In this document: in pieces, positions 1-9,705 of the stretch
Layout: every line of letters starts with the position of its first letter
Position numbering within the stretch: the stretch's first letter is position 1
From: Microbacterium sp. MM2322
Lineage (GTDB): Bacteria; Actinomycetota; Actinomycetes; Actinomycetales; Microbacteriaceae
Length of the DNA: 64,000 nt
Direction of reading: 5' to 3'
Assembly (NCBI RefSeq): GCF_964186585.1
Contig: NZ_OZ075067.1
Coordinates: 2,604,001-2,668,000, forward strand
The notes under the pieces: generated by a model
What the model was told of the DNA's origin: nothing
The model's input: the letters and a program-made list of their open reading frames with translations, nothing else
Databases searched by the model: none
Position numbers and translations under genes: made by a program

Positions 1-100
1 GGAACTCGCGACCCTCATGGTTGACGCCGACGTGGAAGCACTCGACAAGGGCCCGGAATGGATCGACACCGTGAAGCTGGCCTCATGGGGGACCGCGTGA
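1..100 (+). CDS. gmd: GDP-mannose 4,6-dehydratase, C-terminal end (partial)
   Basis: Only the last 32 codons lie in the window, read from base 2 and ending TGA at 98-100. The peptide ELATLMVDADVEALDKGPEW followed by IDTVKLASWGTA resembles the C-terminus of GDP-mannose 4,6-dehydratase, which makes GDP-4-keto-6-deoxymannose from GDP-mannose. The call rests on this short tail and on the next gene, which encodes the following enzyme of GDP-L-fucose synthesis and overlaps it by 4 bp (GTGA). The 5' part is outside the window. Confidence 0.7.
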   Translation, partial: ELATLMVDADVEALDKGPEWIDTVKLASWGTA

Positions 101-1080
101 GCACCGCCGTCGACGGCGTCGCCTACGCACCCGGCGAACTCGACCGGGATGCGACGTTCTACGTCGCCGGCCACCGGGGCCTCGTCGGCTCGGCGATCGT
201 CCGCAAACTCGAGGCCGAAGGGTTCACCCACGTCGTCGGCAAGACCTCTGCCGAGCTCGACCTGAAGAACCGTGACGACGTCTTCGCCTACATGGCGGAG
301 ATCAAGCCGCGGTACGTGGTGCTCGCGGCTGCGAAGGTCGGCGGGATTCTTGCGAACAGCACGTACCCGGTCGATTTCCTTTCCGACAACATGCGCATCC
401 AAACGAACGTTCTCGATGCGGCCCTCGCTCAGGAGGTCGAGCGGGTCGCGTTCCTCGGATCGTCGTGCATCTACCCGAAGTTCGCGGAGCAGCCCATCCG
501 CGAGGACTCGCTGCTCACCGGGCACCTCGAGCCCACGAACGACGCGTACGCGATCGCGAAGATCGCCGGCATCCTCCACACTCAGGCGGTCCGCCGCCAG
601 TACGGGCTGCCCTGGATCAGCGCGATGCCCACCAACCTGTACGGACCCAACGACAACTTCTCCCCGAAGGGCTCCCACGTCCTCCCCGCGTTGATTCGCC
701 GGTACGACGACGCCGCGAAGACCGGTGCCGACACGGTGACGAACTGGGGCACCGGCACCCCGCGCCGTGAGTTCCTGCACTCCGACGACATGGCCGACGC
801 CGTCCTGCACCTCATGGAGCACTACGACGGGCCCGACCAAGTCAACGTCGGCACCGGCAGCGATGTCACCATCCGAGAAATCGCCGAGACCATCGCAGGC
901 GTGACGGGCTTCGCTGGTGAGACCGAATGGGACACCACGAAGCCCGACGGCACACCGCAGAAACTCCTCGACGTCTCCAAGCTCGCCGACGCCGGCTGGA
1001 CCGCGAAGATCAGCCTGCAAGAGGGCCTCGAACGCACCGTCGCCTGGTACCACGACCACACCGACACCATCCGCGAGTAA
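97..1080 (+). CDS. fcl: GDP-L-fucose synthase (epimerase/reductase)
   Basis: Cytoplasmic short-chain dehydrogenase of about 327 aa that epimerises and reduces GDP-4-keto-6-deoxymannose to GDP-L-fucose with NADPH. An N-terminal Rossmann motif GHRGLVGS is visible near residues 25-32. The catalytic Ser-Cys region GSSCIYP lies near residue 122 and the YxxxK pair (YAIAK) near 151-155, matching the family arrangement. PTNLYGPNDNF and the REFLHSDDMA segment are also typical. I chose the GTG at 97 because it overlaps the gmd stop (GTGA) and has GGGGGA just upstream; an in-frame ATG at 85 is possible. The gmd-fcl pair supplies L-fucose-type sugar for a surface polysaccharide. Confidence 0.92.
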   Translation: MSTAVDGVAYAPGELDRDATFYVAGHRGLVGSAIVRKLEAEGFTHVVGKTSAELDLKNRDDVFAYMAEIKPRYVVLAAAKVGGILANSTYPVDFLSDNMRIQTNVLDAALAQEVERVAFLGSSCIYPKFAEQPIREDSLLTGHLEPTNDAYAIAKIAGILHTQAVRRQYGLPWISAMPTNLYGPNDNFSPKGSHVLPALIRRYDDAAKTGADTVTNWGTGTPRREFLHSDDMADAVLHLMEHYDGPDQVNVGTGSDVTIREIAETIAGVTGFAGETEWDTTKPDGTPQKLLDVSKLADAGWTAKISLQEGLERTVAWYHDHTDTIRE

Positions 1081-1083
1081 CCC

Positions 1084-1368
1084 GTGGGCTACCGCCACGT
1101 CGTACTCTTCCGCATCCACCACGACGTCGAAGAGAACGATGTCACCGGGGCCATAGACCAGCTCCGCACGCTCGCCGACCTGCCCGGCATCACGAAATGG
1201 GAGGTCGCGCGCTCCCTCGACGAACGCAAAGGCCGCATCATCATCGAAGAGGCCACGTTCACCGACATCACCGCGTTCACCGCGTTCCGGACCCACCCGC
1301 GACACCAGAGAGTTGCCGCACACATGGCGACCATCTCCGACTGGTGGATCGGCGACCACCTCACCTGA
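1084..1368 (+). CDS. Dabb (stress-responsive alpha/beta barrel) protein
   Basis: A 94-residue protein with the whole-length pattern of Dabb proteins: an N-terminal HVVLFR strand, a helix with DQLRTLADLPGI, and a C-terminal H..H..HMATISDWW segment. Dabb proteins are small dimeric ferredoxin-like barrels; some are cyclases or stress proteins, but most have no assigned reaction. GTG start, three bases after the fcl stop, so probably co-transcribed. Its place in a polysaccharide operon gives no clear job. It is confidently a gene; the function is unknown. Confidence 0.75.
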   Translation: MGYRHVVLFRIHHDVEENDVTGAIDQLRTLADLPGITKWEVARSLDERKGRIIIEEATFTDITAFTAFRTHPRHQRVAAHMATISDWWIGDHLT

Positions 1369-1503
1369 GAAAGGCGCGTGCGCAGCAGGGCCACCTCGGA
1401 GCGCGCGGGAGAGCGCAGGCGCCTCCTGTAGATTCCACTCATGCACAAAGTGGGGGCAGGACTGCCGCGCGGCGCCCAGGTCTCTGTACGAAAGACGGTC
1501 TGA

Positions 1504-2595
1504 GTGTCCCCCGCTTCATCTCACCATTCCCCCACCCGCACCCTCGTCTCCGCGACCGGACCCGCCGGCAACATCGGCGACGCGCTCATCCGCCGCGAAG
1601 CACTCGCGTGGGCCGTCGGGACGTCGGATGAGCTCATCGTCTACGTGGGCGACGCGCCCGACGTCTGGCTGCATCAGCTGGGCGTCCCCTCCGGCACCCG
1701 CGTCCTCCGCTCCAAACGGAGCGTCGGCCGCTGGCTGTGGCTGATCGCGACCGCGCCGCGCCACCCCGTTCTCATGTTCGAGTCCGGCGAGATCCCGCTC
1801 GACCGCGGCAATGTCCTCCGCGAACTCGTCTTCCTCGCTGAAACAGTCCTCGTACGGCTGAAGGGCGGCATCGTCGTCCGCCCGCCGCGCGGCATCCGGG
1901 CACCCACTCAGCCAGCCGGGGCCCTCCACGCGCTCGCGGCGCGATGGTCGCAGTTCGCCCTCTGGCGGGATGCCGAGAGTGCCGCTCTCGCGAAGGGAAC
2001 CCGCGTCGTCCCCGACATCGGATTCGGCGCCGGGATCCGAGCCGGACTGCCCGCGACCGAGCGTCGCGAGCTGATCGTGAGCCTGCGCGGCGCCCGCCCC
2101 TTCCCCAGCGATGACTGGTGCGAGGCGATCCGTGCGTTCGCCCGCGCGGAAGGCCTCGGCATCCGCACCGTCGTCCAGGTCCGCGAAGACGAGGACCGGG
2201 CCCGTGACCTGGCCGACGCGCTCGGCGGGATCTTCGAGCCGTGGGGGGACACCGCTCCGCTCGTTCAGGAAGAGCGCCTGCGGGAGCGCTACGACGCAGC
2301 CCGCCTCGTCGTCAGCGACCGCATGCACGTGCTGGTCCTCGCGGCGCTGTCTGGCGCCGTTCCTCTGGAACTGGTGCCCTCCCCCACGCGCAAGATCACG
2401 GCGGCGTTCGAAACGATCGGAGTTCGCGATGTCACGGCCGACACAGAGAGACTGACCGCGGCACAGATGGCGGAGCGCCTGCAGTGGCAGATCGCACGCG
2501 TCGACGAGATCACCGCCCGGATCGCCGCCGCAGCCACCGAACTGGCGGCCGTCGAGACGGAGATCCGGGACACCATCCGCGAGGCACGCGCGTGA
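1504..2595 (+). CDS. Polysaccharide pyruvyl transferase family protein
   Basis: A 363-aa protein resembling the CsaB/WcaK-type polysaccharide pyruvyl transferase fold, whose members transfer pyruvate from PEP to sugars or act as related glycan enzymes. Seen: an N-terminal GPAGNIGDALIRREA segment (glycine-rich start of the first Rossmann half), ELIVSLRG starting the second half, and SDRMHVLVLAALSGAVPL near residues 271-288, a family hallmark. The C-terminal ~50 residues are helical and may be a coiled coil (LQWQIARVDEITARIAAAA). GTG start after a 135-bp gap from the Dabb gene, with no clear promoter seen. It overlaps the next glycosyltransferase by 4 bp (GTGA), so the two are translationally coupled. 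The exact acceptor is unknown. Confidence 0.75.
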   Translation: MSPASSHHSPTRTLVSATGPAGNIGDALIRREALAWAVGTSDELIVYVGDAPDVWLHQLGVPSGTRVLRSKRSVGRWLWLIATAPRHPVLMFESGEIPLDRGNVLRELVFLAETVLVRLKGGIVVRPPRGIRAPTQPAGALHALAARWSQFALWRDAESAALAKGTRVVPDIGFGAGIRAGLPATERRELIVSLRGARPFPSDDWCEAIRAFARAEGLGIRTVVQVREDEDRARDLADALGGIFEPWGDTAPLVQEERLRERYDAARLVVSDRMHVLVLAALSGAVPLELVPSPTRKITAAFETIGVRDVTADTERLTAAQMAERLQWQIARVDEITARIAAAATELAAVETEIRDTIREARA

Positions 2596-3665
2596 CGCGG
2601 CCCCGCATCCTCTTCCTCTCCCACAGTCACGTCTTCGGCGACTTCCGCGTCGGGAGCCACCACTACGCCCGGGAACTCGCCCACCTCGACGTCGAGGTCG
2701 TGCACCTGTCCACGCCATTGTCACTCGCGCACCGCGTCACCGGACGCGTCTCGCGAGCCGCCGCGGACGCCGTTCCGACGCGTCCGTTCCGAGACGACGA
2801 CGGCGTCACCCACGTCGTCCCGCGCACGCTCCTCCCCCGCCCGTGGGGTCGGTTCCGGGTGAGAGGATTCCTCGAACGACTCGGAATCGGCACGCTTTTC
2901 GACGCCGTCCTCATCGATCAGCCGCTCCTCTGGGACGACTCCGTCCGCGGCCTCGCCGACACCCTCATCTACCGACCGACCGACCTCTACCCCGACGGCG
3001 TGAAGCGCAGCCTGCAGACACGCATCGTCGCCGCCTCCGACGCCGTCGTCGCCACGTCCGGCGCCGTCCTCCGAGACCTCGGTCGACTCACCATCCCGTC
3101 GCTCGTGATCGAGAACGGTGTGGACCTTGCCGCGTTCCCTGCTCCCGCAGCGGATGCCGAGGCCCGCCCCGCGGCGTGCGTGTACGTCGGCGCGCTGGAC
3201 TCGCGCTTCGACTGGGATCGTACGCGCTCGTGGGCCGGTCGGAACCCCGGCATCCGTTTCATCATCGCGGGGCCGGATCCCGCCCCGCCGGTTCCCCTCC
3301 CCGACAACGTCGAGCTGCGCGGCGCGGTCCACTACGCGGACCTGCCTGATCTCCTGCAGGGCGCCCGCGTCGGCCTCCTGCCTCTGTCGGACGATCCGTC
3401 GAATGCGGGACGCAGCCCCATGAAGCTGCACGAGTACCTCGCCGCGGGGCTCGCGGTCGTGTCCCGCGAGACGCCGGGCATCGGCCAGGATCCGGACGCG
3501 GGTATCTACGTCTACGACTCGCCGGAACGTGCCGACGCCGCGCTGGCGGCCGCGCTCCGGCATCCGTCGCCCAACATCGCGGGCCGTCGAGTCGCCGAGA
3601 ATCACACGTGGACTGCGAAGACGCGCGAGCTCACGACCTTCGTCAGCGGACTCGCCGACGCCTGA
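2592..3665 (+). CDS. Glycosyltransferase, GT-B fold
   Basis: A 357-aa glycosyltransferase of the two-Rossmann GT-B type. The N-terminal RILFLSHSHVFGDFRVGSHH starts the acceptor domain. The C-terminal donor domain has VYVGALDSRFDW, PDNVELRGAVHYADLPDLLQ and SPMKLHEYLAAGLAVVS, a pattern shared with group 1 and teichuronic/exopolysaccharide transferases. IENGVDLAAFP near the domain hinge is typical. Its GTG start overlaps the stop of the pyruvyltransferase-like gene. It ends only 6 bp from the convergent glycosyltransferase operon on the other strand. Probably adds a sugar to a cell-surface glycan; donor and linkage cannot be read from sequence. Confidence 0.85.
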   Translation: MTRPRILFLSHSHVFGDFRVGSHHYARELAHLDVEVVHLSTPLSLAHRVTGRVSRAAADAVPTRPFRDDDGVTHVVPRTLLPRPWGRFRVRGFLERLGIGTLFDAVLIDQPLLWDDSVRGLADTLIYRPTDLYPDGVKRSLQTRIVAASDAVVATSGAVLRDLGRLTIPSLVIENGVDLAAFPAPAADAEARPAACVYVGALDSRFDWDRTRSWAGRNPGIRFIIAGPDPAPPVPLPDNVELRGAVHYADLPDLLQGARVGLLPLSDDPSNAGRSPMKLHEYLAAGLAVVSRETPGIGQDPDAGIYVYDSPERADAALAAALRHPSPNIAGRRVAENHTWTAKTRELTTFVSGLADA

Positions 3666-3671
3666 ACTGGC

Positions 3672-4640
3672 TCAGCCGAGAGCGCGGCGGAGCGTCTCCG
3701 TGACGACTCCCGCGGTGCGGTCCCAGTCGTACGCGCCGGTCGGTGGCTCGACCGCGCGCGGCGACGCGGCAGCCTCGACCATCGCGGCCGCCCACTCGTG
3801 GGCGTCGTACGCATCGGCCACAGCCCAGCCGCGCCCTGCCACGATCTCGGCGACGGCGCGGCATCCGCTCCAGTGGATGACCGGCGTCCCGCTCGACACG
3901 GACTCGAGTGCGGGCAGCCCGAACCCCTCCAACAGAGACGGCATCGCGGTTGCCGCCGCGCCCCGGTAGAGCTCGGCCAGCCGCTCGTCGTCGACCCCGG
4001 TGATCACGTCGACGCGTCCCGCGATCCCGATCCGCTCTGCGGCAGCCCGCACGGCGGCGGTCTCGCTCTCGGGCACGACGGCGAGAAGGCGGATGCCGGT
4101 CGCCACCGCCATCGCTCGAAGCACCACGTCGAGGTTCTTGTGCGCGCGGGTGTTCCCGACGAACAGGACGTACGGGTCGGATGCGACCTCGCGCGGCCCG
4201 TCGGGGGTGAAGGCGGCGGAGCACCCGTTGCCCGCATTGACGACGTCGACGGCGTCGTCGCGCAGCCAGGCGCGGATCGCGTCGGCCGACGTCTCCGAGA
4301 CCGTCAAGACGACGCCGGCACGACGCACGACCCGACGCACCGGCCCGCCGTAGTAGGCGACGAACTTCGCTCGCCCCGGCCAGGGCACCTCGAGCTGGAT
4401 CAGATCGTGGACGGTCAGGATCTGCCGCGGCGCGCGGACCAACGCTCCGTAACCGGGTGAGTAGACGAGCGACTCTCGACCCAGCCCCGGAAGTGCGCGC
4501 AACGAATCGAACGGGCTGTAGGGCGTCCCATCGAGGCTGAGCCCTCGCCACGGCAGATCCAGACGCCCGAGCACCTCGCGGGCGTAGCGTCCGATGCCGT
4601 GGGCGCCGCGGTACCGGTCGTCGACGAGGAGCCCGCTCAC
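3672..4640 (-). CDS. Glycosyltransferase family 4 protein
   Basis: About 322 aa. It shows the GT4 C-terminal signature: VLFVGNTRAHKN (start of the donor domain), then SLLEGFGLPALESVSSGTPV with the E-x7-E motif that binds the nucleotide sugar. The N-terminal RGAHGIGRYAREVL and LTVHDLI segments are typical of mannosyl- or rhamnosyl-transferases of this class. I chose the GTG at 4640 because it overlaps the TGA of the upstream glycosyltransferase (GTGA); a longer frame upstream lies within that gene. Likely acts at the cytoplasmic membrane face in assembly of the same polysaccharide. Donor and acceptor unknown. Confidence 0.88.
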   Translation of the reverse strand: MSGLLVDDRYRGAHGIGRYAREVLGRLDLPWRGLSLDGTPYSPFDSLRALPGLGRESLVYSPGYGALVRAPRQILTVHDLIQLEVPWPGRAKFVAYYGGPVRRVVRRAGVVLTVSETSADAIRAWLRDDAVDVVNAGNGCSAAFTPDGPREVASDPYVLFVGNTRAHKNLDVVLRAMAVATGIRLLAVVPESETAAVRAAAERIGIAGRVDVITGVDDERLAELYRGAAATAMPSLLEGFGLPALESVSSGTPVIHWSGCRAVAEIVAGRGWAVADAYDAHEWAAAMVEAAASPRAVEPPTGAYDWDRTAGVVTETLRRALG

Positions 4641-5728
4641 GCCGTCTCTCCCGCGACCCAGTCGGCGATGCGCGCTTCGAACACAGGGCGGTCGAACTCG
4701 AACGCACGCTGCACGCACGCCTCCCGGCTCGAGGCAATCGCGCGCTCGACGGCGTCCGCCAGTTCGGTCCCCGACCAGTCGTGCACCAGAGCACCGCTGA
4801 CCCCGTCGACGACGCTCTCACTCACGCCGCCGAACGCGTTTCCGACGACGGGTGTGCCGGTCGCCATGGCCTCCACCGGCATGATGCCGAAGTCCTCGAC
4901 GGCGGGGAACACGAGGGCCAGCGCGTTCCGGTAGAGCGCGGCCAGGAGCGTCGAAGACGGATCGCGCACGAACGTCACCGGGTGGCCGCGTTCCTCCGCG
5001 TAGGCGCGAAGCCTGCCCTCGTCCGCTCCCCCGCCCGCCAGCACCACGGGAAGACCCGACACCGCGCCCGCCTCGATGACGAGCTCCAGACGCTTGTACG
5101 GGACGAACCGCGACACCCCGAGCAGATACTCCGGAGGGAGGCCGGCGACCGCGGCATCCGTCTCGTCCGTCGGCTGCGCGTCGGCGAAGCGCGCGACATC
5201 GATCGGAGGATGGATGACGGTGGCCTCCCGTTCCCATGCCCACGCCACCCGCTCGGCGATGAACTTGCTGTTCGCTGCGATCGCCGTGGGCTCGGTGGCG
5301 CGACGCCGATCGAGCGGTTTGAGAAGCGACGACGCCGCGCGCGCAGCGAACCCCTGGCCGCGCCCGTCGAGCTCGGGCGTCCAGATGTAACGCGCCGGCG
5401 TGTGGGTGTACACGAGTTTCGGAGCGTCACCCGCCGGACCGCGGAAGCGCGCATGATGCGCGAAGAGATGACTGCTGCAGAGCACCCAGTCCGCATCACG
5501 GGACGGGAGCATCCGCCAGGCGAGCGGCATGAGCGGAAGGGAGGCGGCCTTGCGTCCCCGCAACGGCGTTCGCGCGAGCACCGTCTCCTCGACGCCCGCG
5601 AACCTGCCCTCGCTGTCGTTCCACAGACACCAGCGCTCGGCATCCGGGAACACGCCGCCGAGAACGTCGAACACGTTCTCAGAGCCACCACGCCGCGAGA
5701 GCCACTCGTGGACCAGGATGCCGCTCAC
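4637..5728 (-). CDS. Glycosyltransferase family 4 (WbaZ-like)
   Basis: A 363-aa GT4 enzyme. HEWLSRRGGSENVFDVL at the N-terminus, THTPARYIWTPELD in the middle and FVPYKRLELVIEAG plus AVEDFGIMPVEAMATGTPVV (E-x7-E, EDFGIMPVE) at the C-terminus resemble mannosyltransferases of the WbaZ/RfbZ type. GTG start. First gene of a two-gene minus-strand operon, coupled to the next glycosyltransferase by a 4-bp overlap. The operon converges on the plus-strand polysaccharide genes. The sugar transferred is not determined. Confidence 0.88.
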   Translation of the reverse strand: MSGILVHEWLSRRGGSENVFDVLGGVFPDAERWCLWNDSEGRFAGVEETVLARTPLRGRKAASLPLMPLAWRMLPSRDADWVLCSSHLFAHHARFRGPAGDAPKLVYTHTPARYIWTPELDGRGQGFAARAASSLLKPLDRRRATEPTAIAANSKFIAERVAWAWEREATVIHPPIDVARFADAQPTDETDAAVAGLPPEYLLGVSRFVPYKRLELVIEAGAVSGLPVVLAGGGADEGRLRAYAEERGHPVTFVRDPSSTLLAALYRNALALVFPAVEDFGIMPVEAMATGTPVVGNAFGGVSESVVDGVSGALVHDWSGTELADAVERAIASSREACVQRAFEFDRPVFEARIADWVAGETA

Positions 5729-5812
5729 GACCCGGCTCGCTTCACCTGCGTCATCCGATCTTCTTCATCCGACGTTCATTCTGTCAGACGCCGGGACGGC
5801 GGCCGGAAACGC

Positions 5813-5848
5813 CGGAGGGGGCGGACGCCGCAGCATCCGCCCCCTCCG
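5813..5848 (-). terminator. Hairpin downstream of the 71-aa gene
   Basis: A perfect 13-bp inverted repeat (arms 5813-5825 and 5836-5848, loop of 10) begins 7 bp after the stop of the minus-strand gene at 5855-6070. The T-rich tail is weak (GCGTTTCC), as is common in high-GC actinobacteria. It may separate this gene from the glycosyltransferase operon downstream. Confidence 0.7.
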
Positions 5849-5854
5849 AAAACG

Positions 5855-6070
5855 TCACTCGTTGCCGATGCGCCGATCCACGTTGTCGCGGACCTCGTCG
5901 ACCTTCGCGTCGACCGAGTCGGGTGCGACCTTCTTCACGAACTCCGCCGCCGCATCGAGGACTTTGTCGCTGACGCCCTCCGCCTTCTCGGACTTCAGGT
6001 TCTTCTCGATCTCGTCCTTGTGCTGCTCGAGGAACTGCTTCCCCTTGCCCACCACGTCGTCGATTCCCAT
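5855..6070 (-). CDS. Small charged protein, MT0933-type antitoxin-like family
   Basis: A 71-residue, Lys/Asp/Glu-rich, mostly helical protein: MGIDDVVGKGKQFLEQHKDE at the start and VDEVRDNVDRRIGN near the end. It resembles the small actinobacterial family annotated as MT0933 antitoxin-like, but no toxin gene is next to it, so an antitoxin role is unsupported here. I chose the ATG at 6070 because GAGGGAG precedes it at good spacing; a start four codons upstream lacks a site. It stands alone between tuf and the glycosyltransferases. Confidence 0.75.
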   Translation of the reverse strand: MGIDDVVGKGKQFLEQHKDEIEKNLKSEKAEGVSDKVLDAAAEFVKKVAPDSVDAKVDEVRDNVDRRIGNE

Positions 6071-6167
6071 GGACTCCCTCATCTCCGTCGATGTCCGCGC
6101 AGCTGTCGCGGCGCCGCCAGTCTAAAACGGCGCTCCACGACTCGGCACCCCTTGCGGAAACGACGAA

Positions 6168-6193
6168 GGGGCCGGACCCGAAGGCCCGACCCC
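6168..6193 (-). terminator. tuf (str operon) terminator with UUCG loop
   Basis: On the minus strand an 11-bp stem with two G-U pairs closes a UUCG tetraloop (loop at 6179-6182), 22 bp after the tuf stop, followed by a pyrimidine-rich tail. This is a convincing intrinsic terminator for the str operon. Confidence 0.8.
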
Positions 6194-6214
6194 TGTCGGT
6201 GAGTCCGAAAGGAC

Positions 6215-7405
6215 TTACTTGATGATCTTGGTCACCGTGCCGGCGCCGACGGTGCGGCCACCCTCACGGATCGCGAAGCCGAGGCCATCTTCCATGGCGA
6301 TGGGCTGGATGAGCTCCACCGTCATGTCCGTGGTGTCACCGGGCATGACCATCTCGGTGCCCTCGGGCAGCGAGATGACGCCGGTGACGTCCGTGGTACG
6401 GAAGTAGAACTGCGGGCGGTAGTTCGTGTAGAAGGGGTTGTGACGGCCACCCTCCTCCTTCGAGAGGATGTACGCAGTGCCCTCGAAGTTGGTGTGCGGC
6501 GTAACCGAACCCGGCTTCACGACGACCTGGCCACGCTCGACGTCGTCACGCTTCAGACCACGAAGCAGCAGACCACAGTTCTCGCCGGCCCATGCCTCGT
6601 CGAGCTGCTTGTGGAACATCTCGATACCCGTGACCGTGGTCTTCTGCGTCGCGCGGATGCCGACGATCTCGACCTCGGAGTTGATGGCGAGGGTGCCACG
6701 CTCGGCGCGACCGGTGACGACCGTTCCACGACCGGTGATCGTGAAGACGTCCTCGATCGGCATGAGGAAGGGCTTGTCCTTGTCGCGCACGGGGTCGGGG
6801 ATGTGCTCGTCCGCGGCCTCCATGAGGTCGAGGATCGACTGCACCCACTTCTCGTCGCCCTCGAGAGCCTTGAGGCCCGAGACGCGGACGACCGGAGCGT
6901 CCTCAGCGAAGCCCTGCGATGCGAGGAGCTCGGAGACCTCGAGCTCGACGAGCTCCAGGATCTCCTCGTCGTCGACCATGTCGGCCTTGTTGAGCGCGAC
7001 CATCAGGTACGGAACGCCGACCTGCTTGGCGAGCAGAACGTGCTCACGCGTCTGAGCCATCGGGCCGTCGGTGGCGGCGACCACGAGGATCGCGCCGTCC
7101 ATCTGAGCAGCACCGGTGATCATGTTCTTGATGTAGTCAGCGTGACCGGGCGCATCGACGTGCGCGTAGTGACGCTTCGGGGTCTCGTACTCGACGTGCG
7201 AGATGTTGATCGTGATGCCGCGCTGACGCTCCTCGGGAGCCGAGTCGATCGACGCGAAGTCACGCTGAACGTTGGTCGCGGACGGGAACTTGTCGGCGAG
7301 CACCTTGGAGATCGCCGCGGTGAGCGTCGTCTTGCCGTGGTCGACGTGACCGATCGTTCCGATGTTCACGTGCGGCTTGGTCCGCTCGAACTTGGCCTTA
7401 GCCAC
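6215..7405 (-). CDS. tuf: Elongation factor Tu
   Basis: A 396-aa translational GTPase that delivers aminoacyl-tRNA to the ribosome. G1 motif GHVDHGKT, switch [11 protein letters not shown]3 DAPGH (instead of the DCPGH seen in enterobacteria) and G4 NKADM are all present. The C-terminal beta-barrels end [18 protein letters not shown] start with AGGAGG six bases upstream. Last gene of the str operon, separated from fusA by 148 bp containing a strong hairpin, so its level may be set separately. Full length and intact. Confidence 0.99.
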   Translation of the reverse strand: MAKAKFERTKPHVNIGTIGHVDHGKTTLTAAISKVLADKFPSATNVQRDFASIDSAPEERQRGITINISHVEYETPKRHYAHVDAPGHADYIKNMITGAAQMDGAILVVAATDGPMAQTREHVLLAKQVGVPYLMVALNKADMVDDEEILELVELEVSELLASQGFAEDAPVVRVSGLKALEGDEKWVQSILDLMEAADEHIPDPVRDKDKPFLMPIEDVFTITGRGTVVTGRAERGTLAINSEVEIVGIRATQKTTVTGIEMFHKQLDEAWAGENCGLLLRGLKRDDVERGQVVVKPGSVTPHTNFEGTAYILSKEEGGRHNPFYTNYRPQFYFRTTDVTGVISLPEGTEMVMPGDTTDMTVELIQPIAMEDGLGFAIREGGRTVGAGTVTKIIK

Positions 7406-7510
7406 TAGGTCCTCCTCAGGACGTCATGTAGATCTTCCGGGCACTGGATTGCGACCGGTCGCCTACGGGGATGTTGTCAGTGTAGTTGACGTGACGATAT
7501 TCAGTTTGGG

Positions 7511-7542
7511 CGGATGCCGAGGGCCGGGGCCCCCGGCATCCG
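7511..7542 (-). terminator. Intercistronic hairpin between fusA and tuf
   Basis: Inverted repeat with 15-base arms (one mismatch) and a 2-base spacer, immediately downstream of fusA. No T-run follows on the minus strand, so it may be a partial terminator, processing site or 3' end stabiliser rather than a full stop. The rest of the gap to tuf holds only the tuf ribosome-binding site and no convincing promoter. Confidence 0.6.
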
Positions 7543-7553
7543 AAGAGCGAGTG

Positions 7554-9668
7554 TTACTCGCCCTTGGTCTTCTGGACGATCTCGTCGGCCACCGCGCGGG
7601 GGACCTCGGAGTAGCTGTCGAACTCCATCGAGTAGACCGCGCGACCCGAGGTCTTCGAGCGCAGGTCACCGATGTAGCCGAACATCTCCGACAGCGGGAC
7701 GAGAGCGCGGACGATCTTGATACCCGCGCCGTCCTCCATCGACTGGATCTGGCCACGACGCGAGTTCAGGTCGCCGATGACGTCGCCCATGTACTCCTCG
7801 GGAACGCGCACCTCGACCGCCATGAGCGGCTCGAGGATGACGGGGTTCGCCTTGCGGAGAGCCTCCTTGAAACCCATCGAGCCGGCGATCTTGAACGCCA
7901 TCTCGGAGGAGTCGACGTCGTGCGACGCGCCATCGAGCAGGATCGCCTTGACACCCACGATGGGGTAGCCGGCGAGGACACCGACGTTCATGGCGTCCTG
8001 GAAGCCCTGGTTGGTCGGCTCGATGTACTCACGCGGGATGCGGCCACCGGTGACCTTGTTCTCGAACTCGTACGTGTTGTCCGAGGCGAGGTCGAGGGGC
8101 TCGAGCGCGAACTGGATCTTCGCGAACTGACCCGAACCACCGGTCTGCTTCTTGTGCGTGTAGTCGTGACGCTCGACGGTCTTCTTGATCGTCTCGCGGT
8201 ACGCGACCTGGGGCTTGCCGACGTTCGCCTCGACGTTGAACTCGCGCTTCATGCGGTCGACGAGGATGTCGAGGTGCAGCTCGCCCATGCCCTTGATGAC
8301 CGTCTGACCGGTGTCGACGTTCAACTCGGTGCGGAAGGTCGGGTCCTCTTCGGCGAGCTTCTGGATCGCGACGCCGAGCTTCTCCTGGTCGGCCTTGGTC
8401 TTCGGCTCGATGGCGACCTCGATGACGGGCTCGGGGAAGGTCATCGACTCGAGGACGACCGGCGCGGTCGGGTCGGTCAGGGTGTCACCGGTCGTGGTGT
8501 CCTTCAGGCCGATGACGGCGTAGATGTTGCCGGCGGAGACAGCGGGAACCGGAATCTCCTTGTTGGCGTGCATCTGGAAGATCTTCCCGATGCGCTCCTT
8601 CTTGCCCTTGGTCGAGTTGATGACCTGAGCGCCGGAGTCGAGGCGACCCGAGTAGACGCGGATGTAGGTGAGGCGACCGAAGAACGGGTGCACCGCGACC
8701 TTGAAGGCGAGCGCCGAGAACGGGTCGTTCGCGTCGGGGTGACGCTCGATGACCGTGTCGTAGTCCTTCGGGTCGTGCGCCTCGATGGCGCCGACGTCGA
8801 GGGGGTTCGGCAGATAGTCGATGACAGCATCGAGCATCGGCTGCACGCCGCGGTTCTTGAAGGCCGAGCCGCACAGGACCGGGTAGATCTCGGACGCCAC
8901 GGTGAGCTTGCGGATCGCACCCTTGATCTCGGGGACCGTGAGCTCCTCGCCACCGAAGAACTTCTCGAGCAGCGCGTCGTCGGTCTCCGCGACCGTCTCG
9001 AGCAGGATCTGGCGGTATTCGGCCGCCTTCTCGGCGAGGTCGGCCGGGATCTCCTGGATCTCGTACTTCGCACCCATGGTGACGTCACCCTTGGAGTCAC
9101 CGGGCCACACCAGCGCGCGCATCTCGACGAGGTCGATGACCCCGAGGAAGCCGTTCTCCGCGCCGATGGGCAGCTGGATCACGAGCGGCTTGGCGCCGAG
9201 GCGCTTCACGATCGTGTCGACGGTGAAGTAGAAGTCGGCGCCGAGCTTGTCCATCTTGTTGACGAAGCAGATGCGCGGGACGTTGTACTTGTCGGCCTGA
9301 CGCCAGACGGTCTCGGACTGGGGCTCGACGCCCTCCTTGCCGTCGAAGACGGCGACGGCGCCGTCGAGGACGCGGAGCGAGCGCTCCACCTCGACGGTGA
9401 AGTCCACGTGACCGGGGGTGTCGATGATGTTGATCTGGTTCTTGTTCCAGTAACAGGTGACGGCGGCAGACGTGATCGTGATGCCGCGCTCCTTCTCCTG
9501 CTCCATCCAGTCGGTGGTCGAGGCACCGTCGTGCGTCTCACCGATCTTGTGGTTGACACCCGTGTAGAACAGGATGCGCTCTGTCGTCGTCGTCTTGCCG
9601 GCATCGATGTGCGCCATGATGCCGATGTTGCGGACCTTGTTGAGGTCGGTGAGCACTTCTTGTGCCAC
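7554..9668 (-). CDS. fusA: Elongation factor G
   Basis: A 704-aa GTPase that drives translocation on the ribosome. The N-terminal G domain shows [36 protein letters not shown] and NKMDK. Domains II-V follow, with the conserved GMGELHLDI and [16 protein letters not shown] stretches. GTG start. Lies 76 bp downstream of rpsG and upstream of tuf, the standard str order. Length is normal; nothing unusual seen. Confidence 0.99.
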   Translation of the reverse strand: MAQEVLTDLNKVRNIGIMAHIDAGKTTTTERILFYTGVNHKIGETHDGASTTDWMEQEKERGITITSAAVTCYWNKNQINIIDTPGHVDFTVEVERSLRVLDGAVAVFDGKEGVEPQSETVWRQADKYNVPRICFVNKMDKLGADFYFTVDTIVKRLGAKPLVIQLPIGAENGFLGVIDLVEMRALVWPGDSKGDVTMGAKYEIQEIPADLAEKAAEYRQILLETVAETDDALLEKFFGGEELTVPEIKGAIRKLTVASEIYPVLCGSAFKNRGVQPMLDAVIDYLPNPLDVGAIEAHDPKDYDTVIERHPDANDPFSALAFKVAVHPFFGRLTYIRVYSGRLDSGAQVINSTKGKKERIGKIFQMHANKEIPVPAVSAGNIYAVIGLKDTTTGDTLTDPTAPVVLESMTFPEPVIEVAIEPKTKADQEKLGVAIQKLAEEDPTFRTELNVDTGQTVIKGMGELHLDILVDRMKREFNVEANVGKPQVAYRETIKKTVERHDYTHKKQTGGSGQFAKIQFALEPLDLASDNTYEFENKVTGGRIPREYIEPTNQGFQDAMNVGVLAGYPIVGVKAILLDGASHDVDSSEMAFKIAGSMGFKEALRKANPVILEPLMAVEVRVPEEYMGDVIGDLNSRRGQIQSMEDGAGIKIVRALVPLSEMFGYIGDLRSKTSGRAVYSMEFDSYSEVPRAVADEIVQKTKGE

Positions 9669-9705
9669 GGGGTGTCCTTACGTGTAGTGACGGATGTCGC
9701 GGGGC

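Noticed and set aside
5855..6070. Toxin-antitoxin module
   Set aside because: The protein resembles an antitoxin-named family, but neither neighbour looks like a toxin and the gene stands alone.
4781..6202. Plus-strand open frame opposite a glycosyltransferase and the 71-aa gene
   Set aside because: Arg/His-rich product without domains; the opposite strand carries clear glycosyltransferase motifs.
7406..7510. Separate tuf promoter
   Set aside because: TACACT on the minus strand could be a -10 box, but no acceptable -35 lies 16-18 bp upstream.
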